Notes under the pieces: model-generated
Told to the model about the DNA's origin: nothing
Seen by the model: only the letters and a program-made list of their open reading frames with translations
The model's database searches: none
Part shown: in pieces, positions 24,424 through 35,400 of the stretch
How the letters are laid out: each line of letters starts with the position of its first letter
Position numbering within the stretch: position 1 is the stretch's first letter
Position numbers and translations under genes: made by a program
From: Owenia fusiformis
Lineage: Eukaryota; Annelida; Polychaeta; Sabellida; Oweniidae
Assembly (NCBI GenBank): GCA_903813345.2
Contig: CAIIXF020000009.1
Coordinates: 19,867,759 to 19,927,758 of the forward strand
Direction of reading: 5' to 3'
Length of the DNA stretch: 60,000 bases

Positions 24424-25069
24424 TACAGGGTGTCCCGAAAATATGCCCCTCCCCCCCCTAGGCAGACCTATACCAGTGTCGTCATAGTATGTGTCATATA
24501 TCATTTTAAAGCTTATCCAAAGTTGCATTGATTTGCCAAGTATAATGGTTCAACTCTCAAATGTGACAAAAATTACAGGCATTTCAAAAGTTAGTGTTTG
24601 GTCAAAATTAGGCTCAATTTTACACCAAATCACTAGTTAATGTGTCCTCCCAGGCCATCTTAACAGCAGCAATTCTTTTTGGGTCGTATGAATATTGAGT
24701 AGGAAAAAGAGTACGGTGAGGGTAGATACTCCAAGGAAACTCTTCTAAAAGTGCCTTAACAGATTTTAACAGGATTATAAAATTCCACACCCCTATTTGA
24801 AGGGCTTTCAAGGTCATATCTGAAAATAATTGCTGCTGTTAACATGGCAAAGGGGGGATACACTGACTAGTAATGTGGTGTAAAATTGAACTTTATTTTG
24901 ACAAAACACTAACTTTTAAAATTACTGTAACTTTTTCCCATTTGAGAGTTAAACCATGATACTTGGCAAATCAATGTAACGTTGGATAAGCTTGAAAATG
25001 ATATATGACACATAGTATGACGACACTGGTATATGTCTGCCTAGGGGGATACTTTCGGGACACCCTGTA
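24424..25069. mobile_element. MITE with long inverted arms, TACAGGGTGTCCCGAAA ends
   Basis: The left end TACAGGGTGTCCCGAAA and the right end TTTCGGGACACCCTGTA are inverse copies. The inverted arms extend about 170-200 bp inward with moderate divergence, for example ATGTGTCATATATCATTTT against AAAATGATATATGACACAT. TA borders both ends, and no transposase frame remains. Confidence 0.75.
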
Positions 25070-25690
25070 TGTTAGTTTGCATACAGTAAGCAAGTGATAT
25101 ACACTATATCGCATATATATCATTGGGGCCTGTGCTTATGTTACTTGCTTAAGTTACTTGCCAATTTGAGGATCGTATTATACAAACTTATCAATGTTAA
25201 AATCATCTAATCACTAATTCCGACATTAAGGGCAACAATTAAAGTTGTTAGAAACATACAGCATACATAATTAATTCAATACAGTATATAAATGATTAGA
25301 CCTGGCCCAATTTTTGCACCAGACATCCATTTTGGTCCTCTTGAACAACATCAAATAATTGATGAATGCCTATAACACTGAAAAGAGGACACCGTCTGAT
25401 AATTAATAAGACATACAATCATTTTCCACATAATACAGTTCGAGCATATTAAGTGAGAATATTCCTCTTGTGCATGCCAGACACATTTCAAGAAAAATGT
25501 ACCGATGATGCATTTTATGTTACATATTGTGAAATACAATGACCTCGTTACTCATCGGGCCCAGTTAAAAGTAAAACTACCGAGTTGAAACTAAATGTAA
25601 ACAAACCTCGAATAAAAAACCTTGATTTAGAACAAACCTACCTCACACCTACCAACTATTCAATGGTTTGCAGTCATTGCTATTTTGCAG

Positions 25691-25806
25691 TCCTATCAAG
25701 GAAAGAGCCCAGCGCAGCAATTCTAAACGATCTGAAAGAATACATAAGGGCACTGTTTGAAACAGATGGGCAACAACAAGTACAAGTAGTTCTCGTGTTT
25801 ATCACA
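25691..25806 (+). CDS. Orphan candidate exon, function unknown
   Basis: Bounded by a good acceptor (CTATTTTGCAG) and a good donor (GTAAGT). Its 116 nt are open in one frame and encode SRKEPSAAILNDLKEYIRAL followed by a Gln/Val-rich stretch, which looks more like coding sequence than intron. Its exit phase (0) does not fit glutamine synthetase exon 2 (which needs phase 2), so it is not an obvious alternative first exon of that gene. No partner exon or protein family was recognised. Confidence 0.3.
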
Positions 25807-26370
25807 GTAAGTGAACTGCAATCCACCCAGACTCTAATTCTACGGCGAACGTAATAACCCGTCTTCAGTAATATAATTTCACGGCGATTTAAGTCCTGTA
25901 AAATATAGGGATACGCCGAAAAGTGAGTTTGAAGCGACTTTGAAATTTTCTGCGGTCGCCGATGGTTATTTTAGATTTCGAGGATCTACTTACAGCCACT
26001 GAATCTAAACCGTAGAGTGACCGGGGCAAGAATACATGATTTGATTAATATCGTATGTATGGTATATATGCAGGATATAGTCATCGAGGAAGAAAATGCT
26101 AACTAAGCTTATTCTCCAAGTCACCTAAACCTTAAAAGCAGTAATTAATTGTTCATAATATCATATTATCATTTCTAGTAAACATACATGCTGTATCTAA
26201 CCAGCTGATTGTTGTTTTGTTAAGTTTGGACATTGGCCTCTAAAGAATAACTGACTAAGGACAAGGGTAACACTTGAAAGATTAAATACATTATATACAT
26301 TATATAGACATTATATACTTTTCTCAGAGGCAGAAGACGGCAAGTGAAGTGGTGTAATTTTGTTCTAGAA

Positions 26371-26486
26371 ATGTCGTCCGCTACTATAAAACTTGGACTC
26401 GGACGCAGTTTACTGCGTTTCGTTGCTAAGCGGGTGGATGATGGATTGCTTAAAACATCATTTGCAGCACAGCAAAAAGACACGGA
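26371..26486 (+). CDS. Glutamine synthetase exon 1: start codon and presequence
   Basis: ATG at 26,371 (context GAAATGT). It encodes 38 codons plus GA, starting [20 protein letters not shown], and ends at GTAAGT. Net positive charge and alternating hydrophobic and basic residues favour a mitochondrial targeting helix, although DD at residues 23-24 is atypical. Confidence 0.8.
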
Positions 26487-29400
26487 GTAAGTGCAGATAG
26501 ATATTTGGCACTTTTATAAACGAAACTAAAAACATCTGTTACAGAATTATTAAGAGGAAATGCAATTATTATAGCCTTTCATATCGTGAAAATCGTTCAT
26601 TTTCCGAAAACCAAGGTTGACACTTTACTTTTGAATTTAACTTGAGTTATTTGACGCGGGGAATGTGATTTGTTTTTGAAAATCTAACATAGGGACTAAA
26701 TGAAAAATCCTCAATTCCATAAACCCTCACCCCTTTGTGTTGTAGAGTTCAGTCTAAACGTGGCTACGCAGCACATAACAGCGATGCACCATATCATAAA
26801 GATGTTTTAGAGAGATATATGAAGAACAACCCTCAACCCAAAGACAAATCAATAGCAACATATATATGGATAGATGGCACTGGAGAGGAGCTTAGAAGCA
26901 AGGCAAAGATCGTTGAGAAAGAGATAGAACGACCAGAGGGTAACTATATTTATCTTTGCTACAGTTTGAAAATTATAGTCGTCAACGTTCTTACATGGTT
27001 TACCAAAAGGACTGATATGAAATTTCTCCTCTGGAAATTTCGAATGAAATGACAATTAAAAGCAGATTCTTGCCTAAACTTTACAGAAAAATTAGAAATG
27101 TGAACGATTGCCTTGCAAAAAATGCTTCACACAAAAATTGCCACCAGAAGAAGGAAAAGTACAGTTTTCAAAACGTTTTATATATTTTTTTAGAAATCTT
27201 TTAGAAAAAAAGATAATTCTAAAGCTAATTTACTTTTTTTTGGGGGGGGGGGGTTATATTAGTAATGTGTCTGGGAAAGATCAGAAAAATATGTCCATGA
27301 ACCATTCAAAGTATTCCTTTTCTCAACTTTTCTGTCACATTTTCCATCTTAAGAGGGCTAAAATCACTTTCGCTAACTAAACCATTGAGACAGAGTCCAC
27401 TCGAGACATAACTTTTGATTGACAAAATGTATTAAAAAACATAATGCTTCCTGTTTAGGCCACTGAGAACTTTACCATCACCTTAAACAAACTACTACAT
27501 ATGGATACACCACCTCTTAATTTACAAGGTTGCCCTTAACTCACCTTGAATTCTCTTATTGAATGACTATGTAAACAAAACACTATATTGATATTCATTT
27601 GTCAATGCAAATATCATCATGGAACTAAACCCAGTGATTATTTTAAACAAACGTCAATCAAAGGCCATTTAAATTATCTCATTAATAAGTGTACTGCTAC
27701 TTTTGGTGAAAGAAATATTTTAACGATTCGAATTGGTTTTCCGAATGACAAGCAATATACAATAGTAATCGGACAGACAAATGTACATGACTGTGTATTT
27801 AAGCTGTAATATAACTACAAACCGACGTCCAAAAAGCATCATTTTTCTGGTAGAAAATATTTTATTGCAATGTTTTAAATTTACTAGTCTATTGGACCCA
27901 TTGGCACAAAGTCATGACAAACTAAATCAGTAAGTCAATTTGTGCAAAACGTAAGATGTTTAACCTGAGGAAAGAATGTAATATCCAGGCCGAACGCAAC
28001 AATTTAACCCTAATGTGTGCAACCTTTTTTATAACACTAAGTTTGATTTCTTTATTGCTGGTATCGTTGTAAACCTTATTCAATCACCTCTTCAGAAATG
28101 TTTTTTTAAAGTGGATCAACATGGGTCAAATCGAGGTCAACGTGACCAAGGGGGTGTATATTTTTGACATTTTGTGATAAATTGTTAATTATCTTTCATA
28201 ATATTTTGGTGCCAAAAAATGCTTCGCTGCCTAAAAGAATAATCTATTATCTTTCAAATAAAACTAAACGCATGGTAAAAGCTTTTCTAGAACTTTCAAA
28301 TATAGCAGGAATCGCGAAATCCCATGACGATTGACTGTTTCTTACCTTTAAAAAATCATTACATAATCAAAAATGGATCGATTTTCATGAAATAAATTAT
28401 ATTGGAAAGATAATTCAATATGCTAAATTATCATCTATCAAACAGAGCAGTAATTTCTTGTATTTTCTAGAGCACTAGAAACAAAGTTACAGTCAATAGT
28501 TTATGAATTTCAATTTTATTGGCGCATCAAGCCAACTATCATAAACTTTGCCCCTCTACCCACATTCACCTTGGTTTTTACGCCAAAAACGGTCTTGTTT
28601 CTGTAACGGAGACGCAACAAAATTTGCAAAAAGTACTGTACAAAAAATCGAAAGAAGGGGGGTCGGAGGGTCGGATTGACTATGTTGAAAAAATCAAATA
28701 TGGAAACAGTTCATCGTGATTTTTTAAGTAGAGTGGTGATTACAAATTAACTTACGTGATTTTAAACACATTTACCTCACCAAACGTGCATTTATCCTCG
28801 TTGATTTCATTCAACATTTTAATAACCTTATACAATTTCTTTTAAATGTGAAGGTTGAACCTGATTCGGATTGTGATTTACCCTATAAGTATACACTCGT
28901 GATTTTGTAATCATTAATACCATGTTCCCGCATTTGATTAGTTAAACATTTCGACTATGAAACATTGGTGCTAAAAAGTGCTTTGATTTATTAGGTACAA
29001 TAGTGATACTGGATTTTTTCTTAAGAAATACCCTGCTTTATATAGGTCCAATAATTGTGGACTATAAACTTTAGACAATTAGTTCAATATCAAAGTACTT
29101 CTATGTGCCTGATAACCATTTACATGCATTCGATTTTGGACGGTTTGACATTATGTCACCAACAATCACCAATAATCATAAAAGAAGAGGCACTCCTTTG
29201 GCGGACAATTCGTGATTGGCTAGAATGTTATCATGTACCAGATAACTCCATTGCTTTACTTCCTCGTTCCACATAATACATAATTAAATGACATTGGTTT
29301 CTCTGAGCAATATCACTATTCATTGACTATTTGTTGGATTTACACTTGTTGGATTTACACTAGCGCGCCAAGACGTCTTAGCTAAAACGTTTTAGCGTTA

Positions 29401-32400
29401 AAACGTTTTACAAATGTAATGTAAATCCAGATTCACTCAAGAGCTCTCGACTAAGAGCGCTTAGCTAAAACGTTTAAGGACCCTAGTCATAGCCAAGACG
29501 TCTTAGCGTTAAAACGTTTTACAAGCGAGTGTAAATCCATCGGTTTTAGCTAAGAGCTCTTAGCCCGGTTTTTTGCGTTGCGCCGAACGAAACATTTGAA
29601 ACTTTCCATATACATATGTCGCATGGTCCTTTATTAGGGAGGTTAAGATTAGCGTAAAAATATACGTGTACCTATCCCTATCCGTATGTTTGTTACGTAT
29701 ACGTATAGGTAATGCGTATTGCAAAATGAGTTTAAGATTAACGTAAAAGGCTACGCAACCGTATGCTAAAGTTTATGATAAAATTAACATCCTAATTATA
29801 GAATGAAAACTATGCGATGGCTTATATGGCATATACCAGTACATGTCACCTCCAAGAACTGTTATATACTTCAGAGAGAGTGTGGTGTAGCGACTGTAGT
29901 TGGGAGGGGGTGTTGCTTGTGGGCCCGCTAATGGGGCAGTGACTTAACGAAATGTTAAATTTCTAGCATGATCCAGCAATGAGAGTGACCAAATAGCAAA
30001 GTTAAACAATTGAAACCACGAGAAAATGGCTGATTTCATACATTTACAATAAGCAAAACTGATGAAGAATGTGTAAATTCAACAATTCCATGCATCATCA
30101 CATGGCATCGTTTATCGCATCAATGAATGTGTTCAACCACTAAATTTCTATGCAGATCGAATGAGAAATGTTTGTTGTTAGTATTTTAAAGTTTAATGGA
30201 TGATATTTGATCTAGAAATGACATAATTTGTTGGATAAAAACATACGTTTTCGAATTACCTATCTTCGGCCATTTATAGGTAATTACGTATCGTAAACCC
30301 AGTGTAACTTAGGTAAAATACCGCTTAGTGTAATAACAAACTACGTATAGGTATAGGTAAATGGGTTATTTACGCTAATCTTAAACTCCCTATTTTGTCT
30401 TATCCCTTGTTCCCAATATCATCCCGAAATTATTGAGAACTTATTTGCCTGGCGATTTATCATAATCCTAATTTATGCATAAAATACTCCTGCTCTCTTT
30501 CATGCTTCTAACAATGCTGTCTTTAGGACATATTTTTCTGAAACCGATGCATTCTTAGGTACAAAGTATAGAAGCGGGAAAGGAAAAGCTATATTGACTG
30601 AACCGTCCTTCAACCAATACTGAACTGTTTTTTTCATTTTACATGTATACCTACATATCTCTAAGACGTTTTAGGAAAACAGGTGTAAACTCGATCTTAT
30701 TTCCTAAGACGTCTTTTTTTATTATATTATTAACATTGAAAGACGTCTTGAAAATGGTAATGTAAACTCAACTTAATTTTCTAAAACGTTTTAGCCAAAA
30801 CATCTTGGAATGCTGCGCGTGGTGTAAATAGGGCTATGTCGCATGGTCCTTTATTTTGTCTTATCCCTTGTTCCCAATATCATCCCAAAATTATTGGGAA
30901 GAACTTATTTGCCTGGCGATTTATCATAATCGTAATTTATGCATAAAATCTTCCTGCTCTCTTTCATGCTTTTAACAATGCTGTCTTTAGGACATATTTA
31001 TCTGAATCCGATGCATTAATTAGTACAAAGTCGGGTTCAAAGTATAGAAGCGGGAAATTAAAGGAATATCTATATTGACTGAACCGTCCTTCAACCACAC
31101 TGGTGATCCACTCGATTACGCTGGTTACCGAAACGATTCGTTTTTGTAACAAAGTGTCGGAACGTCGAAGGTACGATTTTTCTTTTTTCCTTATTTCACA
31201 CGTTGTAGGCAGAATTCCCACGACATTTTTAGTATTATATGCTTAAGAAGATGTACATATTTGCGAACAAATAGTTCAGAAGACAACAGAAGCGTCGATT
31301 TAATTCTTCACTTAAGTTACATAAACGGTTTTTCGAATAACGGTTAAGATCTGCACTTTTAACCCAAACCGTTTATGTAACTTAAGTGAGGAATTAAATC
31401 GACGGATTCTGTTGTCTTCTGAGCTATTTTTTCGCAAACATGTACATTTTCTAAAATATATGATACTGATAATATACGTTTGTGAGAAAAAACGTCGTGT
31501 AGATTCTGCCTACATCGTGTGATATAAGGAAAAAAGAATAATCGTACCTTCGACGTTCCGACATTTTGTTACCCAAAACGAACCGTTTCGGTAACCAGCG
31601 TAATCGAGCGGATCACCAGTGAACTAGTACTGAACTGCTTTTTTCATTTTACATGTATTCCTACATATCAAGACGTTTTAGGAAAACATGTGTAAACTCG
31701 ATCTTATTTCCTAAGACATCTTGAAAATAGTAATGTAAACTCAACCTAATTTTTCTAAAACGTTTTAGCCAAAACGTGTGGGAATTCTGCGCGTAGTGTA
31801 AATTGGGCTATTGTTTTAGCAAGATCACATTTTTGTTTTATTTGTCGTTTTCATTATCAGAAATGGGAAATATAAAACAGTATTTTTTTTAAAAGCAATC
31901 AGCATTTGTTAAAATCTGTACGCGATATCATGAACCTTTAAATAATATCTGCATGATTGTATAACTTGGCACAATAAATTGTTTAATGATGAGCTACGTA
32001 TGATTGTTCATATTGTGTTTATTTTAGTGGTTTCTAATTGTAGATTGTTCAGTGTGGAATTATGATGGATCCAGTTGCTACCAGGCAGAGGGTCAGGATT
32101 CTGATATATTTCTTCATCCAGTATCAGTCTTTCAAGACCCATTCCTTAATAACAATAACAGAATAGTGCTTTGTGAAACATACAGAAGTAACGGAAAGCC
32201 TACAGGTGATCATAAGAATATTATATATTTTCATCATGCTCGACATTTTACTTAAGGGTTTTAAATTCCTCTCTTTGGTTAGGCAACACAAACTCTCACG
32301 TGAAACACGTATCATCAAAACTACATATATGTCCTTACTAGGTAATTTAGGAAAATAAAACTTTTTAGCGTACACAGGCTATTCAACGGGGTTGCCTAAT

Positions 32401-35400
32401 CAAAAGAAAGAAATGTATGTGTGTTTACATTTTTATTAACATGACGTACATGTGAACATTAAAGCCAAATAATATTTAAGCAGGAGGACAACATTTCACC
32501 TCAAGTTTTCAATACACCTTTATCAAAAGGTAAAATAAAATGAACGTTTAGTTGTGCAGCGTTTTATGGACTCTGTAATTGTATCTGACAACACATATAT
32601 TTAAATAAAACTTGTGTCCAAATATGTTTTTTCTTTAGAGGGAATTTGAAGATGTAACCATCTATTCAAGACCTCCGATGGATTTAATAGAAATGATGGG
32701 TAGTTGAGTTAGATCATAAATTTTATTTGTTTCATTTGCAGAAAGTAACAAGAGAAAGTCATGCTTGGAAGTAATGAACAAGGTCAAGGATGTACATCCC
32801 TGGTTCGGTATTGAACAGGAATACACGTTACTAGATTCAGATAACCATCCATATGGTTGGCCAAAGCATGGTTATCCAAAGCCCCAAGGTGATTTGATTT
32901 CTTCTCATACGTCCTCACTTTCAACTTTGATCGAAGATGGAACTAACATTTCACAGTTGTTAAACTAGATTTTCTGAAAAATCATTTACTACGTAGTTAG
33001 CATATGGACACGCCGGGGGACGCGACAATAAAATCTCCAGAAGCTACAACGCAGAAACCATAACTTGGGTAGCTCTGGCTTTGAATCGGAAGGTCATAGG
33101 TTGGATTCCCTTCTTTTATGTCTGCATCTGACATGTGCTTGTAAAATTACACTCTGCAAACTCATACCTTGAAGACGTATATTCGGGTCATTAAAATACA
33201 ATCCTCGTTCTTGTCCTAATCTGATACATTTTTTTAGTGTTTAGTTCACCTTAAAGGCCCGGTCACACCGCCCGGACGTTGCTGGAGCGTTCCTTGAACG
33301 TTGAAAAAATTCATCAACGCTCGTCAACGCGCACAAAATGGGGGAAAAAAAAACAAAACACGGGCGTTGGCTTAGCGGTGCACCGCTGAAGCCGGCGTTG
33401 CTTTAGCGTTGGTTAAGCGGTTGCGAGCGGTAGCTAGCGTTTGTTTAGCGGTAATGCGAGCGTTGGTATAGCGGCGTACTGCGCATGAGAGCGTTGCCTC
33501 GGCGGGGGTATAAATAGCAGCAGCGTTGGTTTAGCAGCATATCGCGTTTGACTACTGAGGTGAACGGATCTATTCAGTTGAATAATTTATAGCCAAATTC
33601 TGGTCCCGCTCCGACACCTCTATACCAACGCCAAAGCAAAGTTCATCGCCGCCATGGAACGCTGCGACAACGTCCGACACCGTTCCAACAACCCCATGTA
33701 CGCTGATAAAACGCTAAAAACCGCTCCACCGACGTTTGTGCAACGTTTAATCGCCGCCAGGGCAACGCTGGCGAAGCAGCGGTGGTCCAGCGTTTAAGAT
33801 TTCTGCGTTAGTCTAGCGGATTCAAGCGTCCACGAACTTGCGTCTAGCGGTGCCAAACTTTGACTGGGCGTTGGTGGAGCGGTGAGAAACTTTGCCAGGG
33901 CGTAAAATTGTCCCTTTTTCAACGCTCGCAATATTTTGAGCAGCTCAAAACCTTGGAGCGTTAGGATGGCCACTCGAGAAACATCCGCGTTGGCCGAGCG
34001 TTTACAGCGTTGCTTTAACGGATGCCAACTTTTGTTAAACGGTGGTGAACGTTTACGAGCGTTGATGATTTTTTTCAACGTTCAAGGAACGCTCCAGCAA
34101 CGTTTAGGCGGTGTGACCGGGCCTTTAGTGAACAACGTGTCAAAGCAGTTCAAGCGCTCAGTATTCACTCTACTATACCTAACACCTAGAAATGCATAAG
34201 ATACTTTGTTTGTCTAATTGTATTGTTTTTGTTTAGTATATTTTTGAAAGTGCCTTAGTAACATCTAACATTCAACCAATAAACCATTAATAAGGAACAG
34301 ACAAATAAAAACAAATATATTATCATTACTAATAAGCCAAATGGGTTGCTCATGAACACCAGATGCAAGGTATAGTAGAGTGTATTGGTACACGTAAGAG
34401 TAACGTGCACCACTGTGGTATCAATTATAAAGCAGCATGTCGCATTGACTCATTGTATCCTTAGGTCCGTATTACTGTGGCGTGGGAACCAATAGGATCT
34501 TCGGTCGAGCCATAGCTGAAGCACATCTGTTTGCCTGTCTTACAGCTGGTGTCGCAAATACGGGGACTAACGCCGAAGTCATGCCTGGACAGGTATTATG
34601 TTTATGTTTCTGTATCTTTATTTCCACCTATGCAGATGAGTACATAATAATTATAAAGTTAATGTGGCAATATTAAAAATATAAAAATAAAAATATATAT
34701 ATTTACAACGCAAACTGTGTTGATTTAATAGTTTATAGAGCTATAGCTGCAGCTCTTGTTTTTAACATTGTGTTTGACACTTAACATTATCTTCACATAC
34801 ATTCTGTAGTCTAATGCTTCATTTTTTCCAAGTAGGACCTCCATTTTTTCAACCATATTATATCCATCAAATATTCTGTCACTTAAAACTGCCAACAAGT
34901 CACTCCTACTTTCATGAAGTTCAAGGCAATCTAAGAGAAAATGCCTTGTCGTTTCATTTGTCATCCCACACAGAGGACAAATAGTGTCATAGTTGAGTGG
35001 GAAAGGTATTGATGTTAACATATATTCTATAAACTTATGCTGAACGCTACTTCCAAACTCCGCAGAGTGTTTTTGAAATATGCCTCAATATTATGATAAC
35101 CATTTATCAGTCTCCATGGCATTGGACTGATATGGCAAAACATGATGTCTAGGAAGCACAAGGATACAAAAATAACATCAACTATTTCAGTGGGAGTACC
35201 AAGTAGGACCCGTTGAAGGAATTGACATGGGTGATCAACTGTGGGTTTCAAGGTATCTTTTGCACCGTGTAGCTGAGGATTTTGGAATTATCGTTACTCT
35301 TGATCCTAAGCCAGAGGACGGCGACTGGAACGGGGCAGGTGCTCACTGCAATTTCAGTACAGATGGAATGAGAGCAGAAGGCGGAATAAAGTAGGACATT

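Larger units (their letters stand above)
18994..26370. other. Intergenic region between the GPCR and glutamine synthetase
   Basis: About 7.4 kb. It holds repeats (19811-20318, 20540-21110, 22190-22224, 23885-24220, 24424-25069) and one orphan candidate exon (25691-25806). No other coding segment was recognised. Confidence 0.55.
26940..32043 (+). other. Glutamine synthetase intron 2 (5.1 kb)
   Basis: The largest intron of the gene. It carries a dispersed repeat (28005-28500), a palindrome-box array (29350-29580), two direct copies of a repeat (30394-30830 and 30852-31810) and a 524-bp hairpin inside the second copy. No nested gene was recognised. Confidence 0.6.

Noticed and set aside
33794-34199. 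Open frames of about 90 codons on both strands
   Set aside because: They fall in or across the end of the TIR element at 33,253-34,126 and reflect its repeated words.
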